NCBI GenBank assembly: GCA_031732755.1
Contig: JAVMKI010000029.1
Span: forward strand, 1-64,000
Direction of reading: 5' to 3'
DNA length: 64,000 bases
Origin: Contendibacter sp031732755
GTDB lineage: Bacteria > Pseudomonadota > Gammaproteobacteria > Competibacterales > Competibacteraceae
Shown here: piece after piece, positions 1-11,097 of the stretch
Layout: each line of letters opens with the position of its first letter
How positions within the stretch are numbered: the stretch's first letter is position 1
The notes under the pieces: model-generated
Told to the model about the DNA's origin: nothing
Database searches by the model: none
The model's input: only the letters and a program-made list of their open reading frames with translations
Made by a program: the position numbers and the translations under genes

Positions 1-1961
<1,961 letters not shown>

Positions 1962-1999
1962 CGGTTGCCGAATAGTTTGAATCGGATGGAGTGAGTACG

Positions 2000-3190
<1,191 letters not shown>

Positions 3191-3195
3191 GCGCC

Positions 3196-3516
3196 ATGAG
3201 CACGACTGCCAGCCAGCGCATCCGCATCCGCCTGAAAGCGTTCGATCACCGGCTGATCGACCAGTCGGCGCGGGAAATCGTCGAAACCGCCCGGCGCACC
3301 GGCGCTCAGGTGCGCGGCCCAATTCCACTGCCGACCAAGATTGAGCGTTTTACCGTACTGGTTTCGCCGCACGTCAATAAGGATGCCCGTGACCAGTACG
3401 AATTGCGTACCCACAAGCGGCTCATGGACATCGTGGATCCCACCGACAAGACGGTGGATGCGCTGATGAAGCTGGACCTCGCCGCCGGCGTGGACGTGCA
3501 AATCAAGCTGAACTAG
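3196..3516 (+). CDS. rpsJ: 30S ribosomal protein S10
   Basis: Small-subunit protein of the 30S head, also the NusE partner of NusB in antitermination. The 106-residue product carries the family core RIRIRLKAFDHRLIDQ and the terminal VDVQIKLN. The ATG at 3196 fits the family start after MSTTASQ; an in-frame GTG at 3187 overlaps the tuf stop and would only add three residues. It follows tuf by 5 bp, so the S10 genes appear to be read through from the str operon instead of having their own leader. Confidence 0.96.
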   Translation: MSTTASQRIRIRLKAFDHRLIDQSAREIVETARRTGAQVRGPIPLPTKIERFTVLVSPHVNKDARDQYELRTHKRLMDIVDPTDKTVDALMKLDLAAGVDVQIKLN

Positions 3517-3594
3517 GCGTCTTGCAGTCGGGCCATGAGGGGCGGCCTTCCCTTCCTCTGGTCCGAAGTCGCCGATACCCGAGGTTATTCAAAA

Positions 3595-4239
3595 ATGGCA
3601 ATAGGACTCATCGGCCGTAAGGCCGGTATGACGCGCCTGTTCACGGAGGACGGCGTTTCGATTCCCGTCACCCTGATCGAGGTTGAACCGAACCGGGTCA
3701 CCCAGGTCAAGACTGAAGCTACCGATGGTTACCGCGCTCTGCAGGTGACGGTCGGCGCTCGCCGGGCCAGTCGAGTGACCAAGCCCATGGCTGGTCATTT
3801 CGCCAAGGCTGGCGTCGAGCCAGGTCGTGGCCTGTGGGAATTCCGCCTGGCGAACGGCGAAGGCACCGATATCGACGTTGGCGCCGAACTGAAAGCCGAT
3901 TTGTTCCAGGCCGGCCAGAAAGTGGACGTGACTGGCACCACCATCGGCAAGGGTTTCGCCGGCACCATCAAGCGCCACCATTTTCGTAGCCAGCGCGCCA
4001 CCCACGGTAATTCGCTGTCCCATCGCGCCCCTGGCTCCATCGGTCAGAACCAGAGCCCAGGCCGGGTGTTCAAGGGCAAGAAGATGGCTGGTCATCTCGG
4101 CGCGGCGCGGCGTTGCATCCAGAACCTGGAAGTGGTCCGGGTGGATGTCGAGCGCAATTTGCTGGCGATCAAGGGAGCGGTGCCTGGCGCCAAAGGCGGC
4201 GATGTCATGATCAAGCCCGCCGTGAAGACGCGTCGGTAA
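3595..4239 (+). CDS. rplC: 50S ribosomal protein L3
   Basis: Early-assembly 23S rRNA-binding protein near the peptidyl transferase centre. The ATG at 3595 gives MAIGLIGRKAGMTRLF and a 214-residue product, matching L3. An upstream in-frame ATG at 3535 would add 20 residues unlike the family. The conserved loop GTIKRHHFRSQRATHGNS is present around residues 125-145, where the Gln methylated by PrmB normally lies. It is second in the S10 cluster, with 78 bp after rpsJ and 9 bp before rplD. Confidence 0.96.
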   Translation: MAIGLIGRKAGMTRLFTEDGVSIPVTLIEVEPNRVTQVKTEATDGYRALQVTVGARRASRVTKPMAGHFAKAGVEPGRGLWEFRLANGEGTDIDVGAELKADLFQAGQKVDVTGTTIGKGFAGTIKRHHFRSQRATHGNSLSHRAPGSIGQNQSPGRVFKGKKMAGHLGAARRCIQNLEVVRVDVERNLLAIKGAVPGAKGGDVMIKPAVKTRR

Positions 4240-4248
4240 GGAGGCGAT

Positions 4249-4875
4249 ATGGAACTTCAGATCAAGAATGCGAGCGGCTTGGCCTCCGGCCAGATCGCCG
4301 TCGCTGATGAAACGTTTACCCGCCCGTTCAACGAAGCGTTGGTGCATCAGGTGGTTGTGGCGTATCTGGCGGGGGGACGGGCCGGCACCCGCGCCCAGAA
4401 AAACCGTTCTGACGTACGCGGCGGCGGCGCCAAGCCTTGGCGGCAAAAGGGTACCGGTCGCGCCCGCGCGGGCTCCAGCCGTAGCCCGCTTTGGCGGGGC
4501 GGTGGCGTGACCTTCGCGGCGCGGCCACAGGATCACTCGCAAAAGGTCAACCGTAAGATGTACCGTGCCGCGATGCGCGCCATCTTCTCCGAATTGCTGC
4601 GCCAGGATCGCCTGCTGGTGGTGGAGGCGCTCGACATGCCGGAGATCAAGACCAAGCACATGGTCGCGCATCTGGCGGCACTGGGCTTGGCCGAGCGGCG
4701 GCGAGTGTTGCTGGTGGCTGAAGACGTGGATATGAATCTGTACTTGTCGGCGCGCAATCTGCCGGGCGTGGCGGTGAGTGACGTGCATGGTCTGGACCCG
4801 GTCAGTCTGATCGGATCGGACGCGGTGGTGATGACGGCGGACGCGGTGAAGAGCGTTGGGGAGTGGCTGGCATGA
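4249..4875 (+). CDS. rplD: 50S ribosomal protein L4
   Basis: 23S rRNA-binding protein whose extended loop lines the exit tunnel; in E. coli it also represses the S10 operon. The 208-residue product carries the tunnel-loop signature GTRAQKNRSDVRGGGAKPW followed by RQKGTGRARAGSSRSP. AAGGAGG precedes the ATG. The stop overlaps the rplW start as ATGA, indicating translational coupling. No S10 leader for L4 to act on is visible upstream of rpsJ. Confidence 0.96.
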   Translation: MELQIKNASGLASGQIAVADETFTRPFNEALVHQVVVAYLAGGRAGTRAQKNRSDVRGGGAKPWRQKGTGRARAGSSRSPLWRGGGVTFAARPQDHSQKVNRKMYRAAMRAIFSELLRQDRLLVVEALDMPEIKTKHMVAHLAALGLAERRRVLLVAEDVDMNLYLSARNLPGVAVSDVHGLDPVSLIGSDAVVMTADAVKSVGEWLA

Positions 4876-5168
4876 ACGAGGAACGCTTGCTGAAAATTCT
4901 GCTGGCTCCACATGTGTCCGAGAAGAGCAACCGCCTGACGGATCGCTGTAACCAGGTGGTGTTCAAGGTGACGCGCGATGCGACCAAGCCGGAAATCAAG
5001 GATGCCGTGGAATTGTTGTTCAGGGTCAAGGTCACGGGCGTGACGGTTCTCAACGTCAAGGGCAAGCGCAAACGGTTCGGCGCGCTGGCTGGGCGGCGTT
5101 CGGACTGGAAAAAGGCTTACGTTTCCCTGGAAGCCGGTCACGAGATCGATTTCCTGGCGGCGCAGTAA
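4872..5168 (+). CDS. rplW: 50S ribosomal protein L23
   Basis: Tunnel-exit protein that docks trigger factor and SRP. The ATG at 4872 overlaps the rplD stop (ATGA) and gives 98 residues, MNEERLLKILLAPHVSEKS, the normal L23 start and length. The basic loop NVKGKRKRFG is present. An in-frame GTG three codons earlier is less likely. It lies between rplD and rplB in the standard S10 order. Confidence 0.95.
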   Translation: MNEERLLKILLAPHVSEKSNRLTDRCNQVVFKVTRDATKPEIKDAVELLFRVKVTGVTVLNVKGKRKRFGALAGRRSDWKKAYVSLEAGHEIDFLAAQ

Positions 5169-5200
5169 GCGGGCGCATACGAGAGATAAGGTAAACCACC

Positions 5201-6028
5201 ATGCCCATCGTCAAAACCAAACCCACTTCGCCTGGCAGGCGCTTCGTGGTCAAGGTCGTCAATCCCGAACTGCACAAGGGTCGGCCCCATGCCCCGTTGC
5301 TGGAAAAACAAACCCGGAACGGCGGCCGTAACAATATGGGTCGCATCACCACCCGACATCAGGGCGGCGGCCACAAGCAGCATTACCGGGTGATCGATTT
5401 CAAACGCGATAAGGACAACATTCCCGCCAAGGTGGAACGGCTGGAATACGACCCCAATCGTAGCGCCCATATCGCGTTGCTGCTGTACGCGGATGGCGAG
5501 CGCCGCTACATTATCGCTCCGCGCGACGTGAGCGTGGGCGTGGTTCTGGTATCCGGGCCGGCGGCGCCGATCAAGGCGGGGAACGCCTTGCCGTTGCGTA
5601 ATATCCCGGTTGGTAGTCAGGTGCATTGCGTGGAGTTGCGGCCCGGCAAGGGGGCGCAACTGGCCCGCAGCGCTGGTGCCTCAATGCAGTTGATCGCTCG
5701 CGAAGGCAGCTATGCTACCCTGCGGATGCGCTCCGGTGAGATCCGCAAGGTGCACGCGGACTGCAAGGCCACCATCGGCGGGGTCGGCAACGAGGAACAC
5801 AACCTACGGTCGCTCGGCAAGGCCGGCGCCAAGCGCTGGCGAGGGATTCGGCCCACCGTGCGCGGCGTCGCCATGAACCCGGTGGATCACCCGCACGGTG
5901 GCGGCGAGGGCCGCACCTCGGGCGGACGCCATCCCGTATCGCCGTGGGGCACGCCGACCAAGGGCTACAAGACCCGCTCGAACAAGCGCACCGACCGCCT
6001 GATCGTGCGTCGGCGTAAAGCGAAATAA
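5201..6028 (+). CDS. rplB: 50S ribosomal protein L2
   Basis: Universal 23S rRNA-binding protein needed for subunit joining and peptidyl transfer. The 275-residue product has the N-terminal RNA-binding (OB-like) part, with NNMGRITTRHQGGGHKQHYR near residues 45-65. The C-terminal loop AMNPVDHPHGGGEGRTSGGR contains the conserved His of the peptidyl transferase region. AGATAAGGT precedes the ATG. Spacing to rpsS is 14 bp. Confidence 0.97.
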   Translation: MPIVKTKPTSPGRRFVVKVVNPELHKGRPHAPLLEKQTRNGGRNNMGRITTRHQGGGHKQHYRVIDFKRDKDNIPAKVERLEYDPNRSAHIALLLYADGERRYIIAPRDVSVGVVLVSGPAAPIKAGNALPLRNIPVGSQVHCVELRPGKGAQLARSAGASMQLIAREGSYATLRMRSGEIRKVHADCKATIGGVGNEEHNLRSLGKAGAKRWRGIRPTVRGVAMNPVDHPHGGGEGRTSGGRHPVSPWGTPTKGYKTRSNKRTDRLIVRRRKAK

Positions 6029-6042
6029 GAGGAATCAGTCCA

Positions 6043-6315
6043 GTGCCACGTTCGATCAAAAAAGGGCCGTTTGTGGACCTCCACCTGGCCAAGAAGGTGG
6101 AGCAGGCGGTTGCCAGCAATGTCAGGCGGCCGATTAAGACCTGGTCGCGACGGTCGATGATTCTGCCCGAAATGATTGGGTTGACTATCGCCGTGCATAA
6201 CGGTCGCCAACATGTGCCGATTCTGGTCACGGAGAACATGGTGGGCCACAAACTGGGCGAGTTCGCCGCCACCCGCACCTATCGCGGGCATGCGGCGGAC
6301 AAGAAGTCCAAATAA
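6043..6315 (+). CDS. rpsS: 30S ribosomal protein S19
   Basis: 30S head protein that contacts S13 and bridges to the large subunit. The GTG start at 6043 gives the canonical MPRSIKKGPFVDLHLAKKV and a 90-residue product with the family motif TWSRRSMILPEMIGLTIAVH. AAGAGGAA upstream serves as the ribosome-binding site. It is followed 13 bp later by rplV. Confidence 0.96.
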   Translation: MPRSIKKGPFVDLHLAKKVEQAVASNVRRPIKTWSRRSMILPEMIGLTIAVHNGRQHVPILVTENMVGHKLGEFAATRTYRGHAADKKSK

Positions 6316-6328
6316 CGGGAGGCGAACC

Positions 6329-6661
6329 ATGCAAGCCGTCGCGATCATGAAACAAGCGCATATTTCGCCGCAAAAGGCCCGGCTGGTCGCCGATCAGGTC
6401 CGCAGCCTGCCAGTGGATCATGCCCTGAATCTGCTGAAGTTCAGCGATAAGAAGGCGGCTCCGCTCATCCGGAAAGTGCTGGAGTCGGCCATCGCCAACG
6501 CCGAGCATAACCAGGGCGCCGACGTCGACGAGTTGAAGGTGGCGGCGATCCATGTGGACTGCGGTCCAGTGATGAAGCGGATGCACGCGCGCGCCAAGGG
6601 CCGCGGCAACCGCATCGTCAAACGCACCAGTCATATTACCGTTACCGTGGCCGAGCGATAG
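6329..6661 (+). CDS. rplV: 50S ribosomal protein L22
   Basis: Lines the exit tunnel; its extended beta-hairpin is a known macrolide-resistance site. The ATG at 6329, preceded by GGGAGG, gives 110 residues with the typical core SPQKARLVADQVR near the N terminus and HARAKGRGNRIVKRTSHITV in the hairpin and C-terminal strand. A longer in-frame reading from 6212 only runs back through rpsS. Position between rpsS and rpsC is standard. Confidence 0.95.
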   Translation: MQAVAIMKQAHISPQKARLVADQVRSLPVDHALNLLKFSDKKAAPLIRKVLESAIANAEHNQGADVDELKVAAIHVDCGPVMKRMHARAKGRGNRIVKRTSHITVTVAER

Positions 6662-6674
6662 GAGCGCCAACGAC

Positions 6675-7355
6675 ATGGGTCAAAAAGTCAGTCCCACGGG
6701 AATCCGCCTGGGCATCGCCACCGACTGGGCGTCCAAATGGTATGCCAACAGCAAGAATTTCCCTGATCTGCTGGAAACCGACCTGAAAGTCCGTCAGTTC
6801 CTGAAAAAGAAACTGGCCAACGCCTCGGTCAGCCGGATTCAGATCGAACGCCCCGCCCGCTTGGCGCGCATCACCGTGCATACCGCTCGGCCTGGTGTCG
6901 TGATCGGCAAGAAGGGCGAGGATATCGAGGCCTTGCGCAAGGCCGTCGCCAAGATGATGCGGTTGGATGTCAAGGATCTGCAGATCAACATCGAGGAGAT
7001 CCGCAAGCCGGAGTTGGACGCGCAACTGGTGGCCGAAGGGGTGGCCCAGCAGTTGGAGCGGCGCATCATGTTCCGGCGGGCGATGAAGCGCTCGGTGACC
7101 AACGCCATGCGCCTGGGCGCGCTCGGCATCAAGATCCAGGTTTCCGGCCGGTTGAACGGCGCCGAGATTGCCCGTAGCGAATGGACCCGCGAAGGGCGGG
7201 TGCCGTTGCACACCCTGCGCGCCAATATTGATTACGGTCTGGCCGAAGCCCAGACCACCTATGGCGTGATCGGCATCAAGGTCTGGATCTTCAAGGGTGA
7301 AGTATTCGGGTTCGACCGGCCGGGCGAGGCCAAGCCCGAAAAGGCCGCTGCCTGA
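6675..7355 (+). CDS. rpsC: 30S ribosomal protein S3
   Basis: 30S head protein forming part of the mRNA entry channel and helicase. The 226-residue product begins MGQKVSPTGIRLGIATDW and contains a type II KH domain (TARPGVVIGKKGEDIEALR near residues 73-91). The C-terminal domain has RRAMKRSVTNAMRLGA and GVIGIKVWIFKGE. A short acidic and lysine tail (EAKPEKAAA) follows. The spacing of 62 bp to rplP holds a GC-rich hairpin. Confidence 0.96.
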   Translation: MGQKVSPTGIRLGIATDWASKWYANSKNFPDLLETDLKVRQFLKKKLANASVSRIQIERPARLARITVHTARPGVVIGKKGEDIEALRKAVAKMMRLDVKDLQINIEEIRKPELDAQLVAEGVAQQLERRIMFRRAMKRSVTNAMRLGALGIKIQVSGRLNGAEIARSEWTREGRVPLHTLRANIDYGLAEAQTTYGVIGIKVWIFKGEVFGFDRPGEAKPEKAAA

Positions 7356-7361
7356 GCGCCT

Positions 7362-7395
7362 GGAACTGGTGCGGAGCTCCGCGGGGCGGAGTTCC
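7362..7395 (+). other. Inverted repeat between rpsC and rplP
   Basis: GGAACT at 7362-7367 pairs with AGTTCC at 7390-7395, and the interior contains the perfect palindrome GCGGAGCTCCGC at 7371-7382. The structure fills most of the 62-bp spacer before rplP and has no T-tract. It could be a processing site or translational control element for rplP. The sequence shows the pairing only; function is inferred. Confidence 0.4.
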
Positions 7396-7417
7396 CTGTT
7401 GATAGACGAGACGGAAC

Positions 7418-7831
7418 ATGTTACAGCCGAAAAGAACGAAATTCCGCAAGCAGCGCAAGGGGCGCAATACCGGCGTCGCCACCAGTGGCACCCAGGTAAG
7501 TTTCGGCGAATACGGGCTGAAATGCGCCACGCGTGGGAGGCTGACCGCCCGCCAGATCGAGGCCGCGCGCCGCGCCATCAATCGCTACATCAAACGCGGC
7601 GGCAAGGTGTGGATCCGCATCTTTCCCGACAAGCCCATCACCAAGAAACCGCTGGAAGTGCGCATGGGCAGCGGCAAGGGTGGCGTCGAGTATTGGGTGG
7701 CGCCGGTCAAGCCGGGTCGCGTGTTGTATGAGGTGGAAGGAGTGACCGAGGATATCGCCCGGCAGGCATTCCGTCTGGCGGCGGCCAAGCTCCCGGTGCG
7801 AACGGTCTTTGTGTCCCGGACGGTGATGTGA
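7418..7831 (+). CDS. rplP: 50S ribosomal protein L16
   Basis: Organises the A-site tRNA region of the 50S subunit. The 137-residue product begins MLQPKRTKFRKQRKGRN and has the conserved GLKCATRGRLTARQIEAARR and IFPDKPITKKPLEVRMGSGK segments, including the Arg in the position hydroxylated by YcfD in other species. Its stop overlaps the rpmC start (TGATG), suggesting coupling. Confidence 0.96.
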   Translation: MLQPKRTKFRKQRKGRNTGVATSGTQVSFGEYGLKCATRGRLTARQIEAARRAINRYIKRGGKVWIRIFPDKPITKKPLEVRMGSGKGGVEYWVAPVKPGRVLYEVEGVTEDIARQAFRLAAAKLPVRTVFVSRTVM

Positions 7832-8025
7832 TGAAGGCGAACGAACTGCGACAGAAAAGTGTGGACGAGTTGAAGCAGGAACTGCTGGCGCTGTTGCGCG
7901 AGCAGTTCAACCTGCGCATGCAGAAGGCCACCAACCAAACCACCAAGTCTCATTTGTTCCGGCAGGCGCGGCGTAACATCGCGCGGGTCAAGATGGTGTT
8001 AGGCGAGAAGGCGAAACAGGCATGA
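7831..8025 (+). CDS. rpmC: 50S ribosomal protein L29
   Basis: Small two-helix protein at the tunnel exit next to L23. The ATG at 7831 gives the canonical MKANELRQKSVDELKQEL and 64 residues; a GTG one codon earlier is in frame but non-canonical. It overlaps rplP upstream (TGATG) and rpsQ downstream (ATGA), so all three are probably translationally coupled. Confidence 0.95.
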   Translation: MKANELRQKSVDELKQELLALLREQFNLRMQKATNQTTKSHLFRQARRNIARVKMVLGEKAKQA

Positions 8026-8282
8026 CGACGGACACTCCCGTGGAGCGCACCCTGAGTGGGCGCGTGACCAGCGACAAAATGGACAAGACCATCACCGTGG
8101 CGATCGAGCGGCTGGTCAAGCATCCCGTTTACGGCAAGTACGTTCGCCGGACCACCAAGTTGCACGCCCACGACGAGCACAACGAGTGCCACACCGGCGA
8201 TTTGGTGACCATCAAGCAATGCCGACCGCTGTCCAAGACCAAGGCCTGGACGCTGGTCGCGGTGGTCGATCGCGCGCAGTGA
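8022..8282 (+). CDS. rpsQ: 30S ribosomal protein S17
   Basis: OB-fold 16S rRNA-binding protein needed for early 30S assembly. The 86-residue product contains the family signature GRVTSDKMDKTITVAIERLVKHP-type start and the terminal KTKAWTLVAVV strand. The start overlaps the rpmC stop as ATGA. It ends the S10-cluster part, and rplN of the spc part follows after a 70-bp spacer. Confidence 0.95.
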   Translation: MTTDTPVERTLSGRVTSDKMDKTITVAIERLVKHPVYGKYVRRTTKLHAHDEHNECHTGDLVTIKQCRPLSKTKAWTLVAVVDRAQ

Positions 8283-8352
8283 CCGTCCCAGCGAACCGGG
8301 TTCTGTCTGGGCAGCCGGTGTTTTTCATCCTCCGTGAACGGAATGTAGAACC

Positions 8353-8721
8353 ATGATTCAGATGCAAACAATGTTGGATGTCGCCGATAACAGCGGCGCT
8401 CGCCGGCTGATGTGCATCAAGGTGCTGGGCGGCTCTCATCGCCGCTACGCGCAAATTGGCGACATCATCAAGGTCAGCATCAAAGATGCGATCCCGCGTG
8501 GCAAGGTCAACAAGGGTGAGGTTTACAACGCGGTGGTGGTGCGCACCCGCAAGGGCGTGCGCCGACCGGATGGCTCGCTGATCCGCTTCGACGGCAATGC
8601 GGCGGTGCTGCTCAACAACAAGCTGGAGCCCATCGGCACCCGTATTTTCGGGCCGGTCACCCGCGAGTTGCGCAGCGAGCGGTTCATGAAAATCATTTCC
8701 CTAGCCCCGGAAGTGCTGTGA
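8353..8721 (+). CDS. rplN: 50S ribosomal protein L14
   Basis: Beta-barrel 23S rRNA-binding protein at the subunit interface and a binding site for the silencing factor RsfS. The 122-residue product starts MIQMQTMLDVADNSGARR and ends with the conserved FMKIISLAPEVL. This is the first gene of the classical spc operon. Its 70-bp spacer could hold an internal promoter, but I see no strong -35/-10 pair there. Confidence 0.96.
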   Translation: MIQMQTMLDVADNSGARRLMCIKVLGGSHRRYAQIGDIIKVSIKDAIPRGKVNKGEVYNAVVVRTRKGVRRPDGSLIRFDGNAAVLLNNKLEPIGTRIFGPVTRELRSERFMKIISLAPEVL

Positions 8722-8739
8722 GGCGGGAGGAAGGCGACA

Positions 8740-9060
8740 ATGCGCAGAATTCGAAAGGACGATGAGGTCGTCGTCATCGCTGGCAAGGACAAGGGCCGGC
8801 GTGGCAAGGTCATGCGGGTGGTGGAAAACGGCGAGCGGGTGGTCGTAGCCGGCGTCAACGTGGTCAAGCGCCACACCAAGCCCAATCCGGCGCGCGGTGT
8901 GGCGGGCGGCATCGTCGAGCGCGAAGCAGCGATTCATATCTCCAACGTGATGTTGTTCAACCCGCTCACCAAGAAGGGCGACCGGGTGGGTTTCCGGGTG
9001 CTGGAGGACGGCCGCAAGGTGCGCTACTTCAAGTCCAACAGCGAAGTCGTGGATGTTTGA
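8740..9060 (+). CDS. rplX: 50S ribosomal protein L24
   Basis: Assembly initiator that binds the 5' end of 23S rRNA. The 106-residue product has the KOW motif DDEVVVIAGKDKGRRGKVMRV near the N terminus and the conserved NVVKRHTKPN. GGCGGGAGGAAG precedes the ATG. The end of the gene runs up against the rplE ribosome-binding site. Confidence 0.96.
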   Translation: MRRIRKDDEVVVIAGKDKGRRGKVMRVVENGERVVVAGVNVVKRHTKPNPARGVAGGIVEREAAIHISNVMLFNPLTKKGDRVGFRVLEDGRKVRYFKSNSEVVDV

Positions 9061-9070
9061 GGAGACAGCC

Positions 9071-9610
9071 GTGGCTCGACTACAGCAATATTATCGTGAG
9101 ACCGTGGCGCCCAAATTGCGCGAGCAGTTCAGCTATCGCAACGTCATGGAGGTGCCGCGCATCACCAAGGTCACCCTGAACATGGGGGTTGGTGAGGCGG
9201 TGGCCGATAAGAAGATCATGGAGCACGCCGTCGGCAACATGGCTCAAATCGCTGGCCAGAAACCCATCGTGACGCTGTCGCGCAAGTCCATTGCCGGTTT
9301 CAAGATCCGCGAGGGTTGGCCGATTGGCTGTAAGGTGACCCTGCGGCGCGAGCGGATGTACGAGTTTTTGGACCGATTGATCAACATCGCCATCCCGCGT
9401 ATTCGCGACTTCCGCGGCTTCAGCGCCCGCGCCTTTGACGGTCGCGGTAACTACAGCCTCGGCGTGCGCGAACAGATCATTTTTCCGGAGATCGACTACG
9501 ACAAGATCGACGCCATTCGCGGCCTCGACATCACCATTACCACCACCGCGCGTACCGACGCGGAGGGGCGCGCGCTGCTGGCGGCGTTCAACTTCCCGTT
9601 CCGGAACTGA
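9071..9610 (+). CDS. rplE: 50S ribosomal protein L5
   Basis: 5S rRNA-binding protein of the central protuberance. The GTG at 9071, preceded by GAGGAGA, gives MARLQQYYRETVAPKL and 179 residues, the same length as E. coli L5. An in-frame ATG at 9053 overlaps rplX and lacks a ribosome-binding site. Conserved segments NMGVGEA, AGFKIREGWPIGCKVTLR and REQIIFPEIDYDKID are intact. Confidence 0.96.
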   Translation: MARLQQYYRETVAPKLREQFSYRNVMEVPRITKVTLNMGVGEAVADKKIMEHAVGNMAQIAGQKPIVTLSRKSIAGFKIREGWPIGCKVTLRRERMYEFLDRLINIAIPRIRDFRGFSARAFDGRGNYSLGVREQIIFPEIDYDKIDAIRGLDITITTTARTDAEGRALLAAFNFPFRN

Positions 9611-9620
9611 GGATCAGGCC

Positions 9621-9926
9621 GTGGCCAAACTGAGCATGAAAAACCGCGAAATCAAGCGGGCGCGCATCGTCGAGCAGTATGCCGCTCGGCGGGCTGAATT
9701 GAAGGAGACCATCCGTAATCCGGCCAACGGCGACGAGCAGCGGCGCGAGGCGCAGAAGCGCTTGCAGGCGTTGCCGCGCGACGCCAACCCGATCCGGCTG
9801 CGCAATCGCTGTCGGCTGACTGGCCGGCCGCACGGTTTTTATCGCAAGTTCGGCCTGGGTCGGAACAAGCTGCGCGAAGCGACCATGCGCGGCGACGTGC
9901 CTGGCCTGCGCAAGGCCAGTTGGTAA
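9621..9926 (+). CDS. rpsN: 30S ribosomal protein S14 (zinc-free long form)
   Basis: 30S head protein. The GTG at 9621 gives MAKLSMKNREIKRARIVEQY and 101 residues, matching the long form found in most proteobacteria. Only one of the cysteine positions remains (RNRCRLTGRPHGFYRKFGL), so this is the non-zinc variant. An upstream extension to 9435 is a shadow of rplE. It is followed by an unusually long spacer of 178 bp. Confidence 0.95.
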   Translation: MAKLSMKNREIKRARIVEQYAARRAELKETIRNPANGDEQRREAQKRLQALPRDANPIRLRNRCRLTGRPHGFYRKFGLGRNKLREATMRGDVPGLRKASW

Positions 9927-10104
9927 TCGGTAATTTTTCCCTTCCTTGGCAAGAAGGGATGAAGTGGCGTGAAGCTCCGGGGTAGTTTGAAGCGGCAATC
10001 GCGCCTGTTGTTGGACCAGATCGCCATAAGAACGCCTTAAGTTCAGGGTTTGCCCCGCTGTCGGCGGTGGCCCCGACACTGACCACGTGGAGATATTTCA
10101 AACA
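9927..10104 (+). other. Long structured spacer between rpsN and rpsH
   Basis: No gene fits here, although most neighbouring spacers are under 80 bp. Two hairpins can be drawn: TCCCTTC paired with GAAGGGA just after the rpsN stop, and TGTCGG (10059-10064) paired with CCGACA (10073-10078). Neither has a T-tract. The spacer could hold an internal promoter or an S8 feedback site, but I cannot match it to the known S8 target and assign no function. Confidence 0.4.
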
Positions 10105-10503
10105 ATGAGTATGACGGACCCCATCGCGGATATGTTGACGCGCATCCGCAATGCCCAGACCGCCGCCAAGACCCAGGTGAGCATGCCGTCTTCCAAGGTG
10201 AAGAAGGCTATTGCCCAGGTGTTGCGCGACGAGGGCTACATCGGCGATTTCGCGGTGACGCAAACTACCCCAAGCAAGGCCGAGTTGACCATCGCGCTCA
10301 AGTATTTCGAGGGCCAACCGGTGATCGATCGGATCGAGCGAGTCAGCCGCCCCGGTCGACGGGTGTTTTGCGGCAAGGATGAACTGCCCAAGGTCATGGG
10401 CGGGCTGGGTGTGGCCATCGTGTCCACGCCTCGGGGCCTGATGAGCGACCGCGCCGCCCGCGCCGCTGGTCATGGCGGCGAAGTGCTGTGCATCGTGGCG
10501 TAA
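10105..10503 (+). CDS. rpsH: 30S ribosomal protein S8
   Basis: Primary 16S rRNA-binding protein and, in E. coli, translational repressor of the spc operon. The ATG at 10105 gives MSMTDPIADMLTRIRNAQ, the canonical start, and 132 residues. A GTG at 10087 would add six non-conserved residues. The C-terminal signature STPRGLMSDRAARAAGHGGEVLCIVA is characteristic. Confidence 0.96.
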   Translation: MSMTDPIADMLTRIRNAQTAAKTQVSMPSSKVKKAIAQVLRDEGYIGDFAVTQTTPSKAELTIALKYFEGQPVIDRIERVSRPGRRVFCGKDELPKVMGGLGVAIVSTPRGLMSDRAARAAGHGGEVLCIVA

Positions 10504-10515
10504 AGGAGCGATCCC

Positions 10516-11088
10516 ATGGCAAGCGTCGTCAAGGAACAGAAGATTCGCACTTCGCGCGTTGGTAAAAAGCCAATTTCCATTCCGGCGGGCGTGAGCGTAA
10601 CCATCGAAGGCCAGGATGTCGCCCTTAAGGGGGCCAAGGGCGCGGCGGAACTGCGCGTGCATCCGTGGGTCGTGGTCCAGCGGGAGGGTGATGAGATCAA
10701 GGTCGCTCCGCGTCTGGTCACGAACGACGGCAAGCATCGGGCCATGACTGGCACCATGCGCGCGCTGCTCAATAACATGGTGATCGGCGTCACCCAAGGT
10801 TTCGAGCGCAAGCTGCAACTGGTCGGCGTCGGCTACAAAGCCCAGGCGCAAGGCCAGCTGTTGAACCTGACGCTGGGGTTCTCCCATCCCGTCGAATTCA
10901 AGATTCCGAGTGGGATCACCATCGAAACGCCCACCCAGACCGAAATCAGAATCCGGGGTGTGGATAAACAGCAAGTTGGCGAAGTCGCCGCCCAGATTCG
11001 CGCCTACCGGCCGCCGGAACCCTACAAGGGTAAGGGCGTGCGTTATTCGGATGAGACCATCATCCTGAAAGAAGCCAAGAAGAAGTAA
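10516..11088 (+). CDS. rplF: 50S ribosomal protein L6
   Basis: Large-subunit protein near the GTPase centre. The 190-residue product is about 12 residues longer at the N terminus than E. coli L6: MASVVKEQKIRT precedes the conserved SRVGKKPISIPAGV. AAAGGAG directly upstream supports the ATG at 10516, so the extension is probably real. The second repeat contains the family motif PPEPYKGKGVRY. Confidence 0.95.
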   Translation: MASVVKEQKIRTSRVGKKPISIPAGVSVTIEGQDVALKGAKGAAELRVHPWVVVQREGDEIKVAPRLVTNDGKHRAMTGTMRALLNNMVIGVTQGFERKLQLVGVGYKAQAQGQLLNLTLGFSHPVEFKIPSGITIETPTQTEIRIRGVDKQQVGEVAAQIRAYRPPEPYKGKGVRYSDETIILKEAKKK

Positions 11089-11097
11089 GGAGCCGCC

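Noticed and set aside
3589..4911. 440-codon minus-strand frame over rplC and rplD
   Set aside because: Entirely antisense to two ribosomal protein genes.
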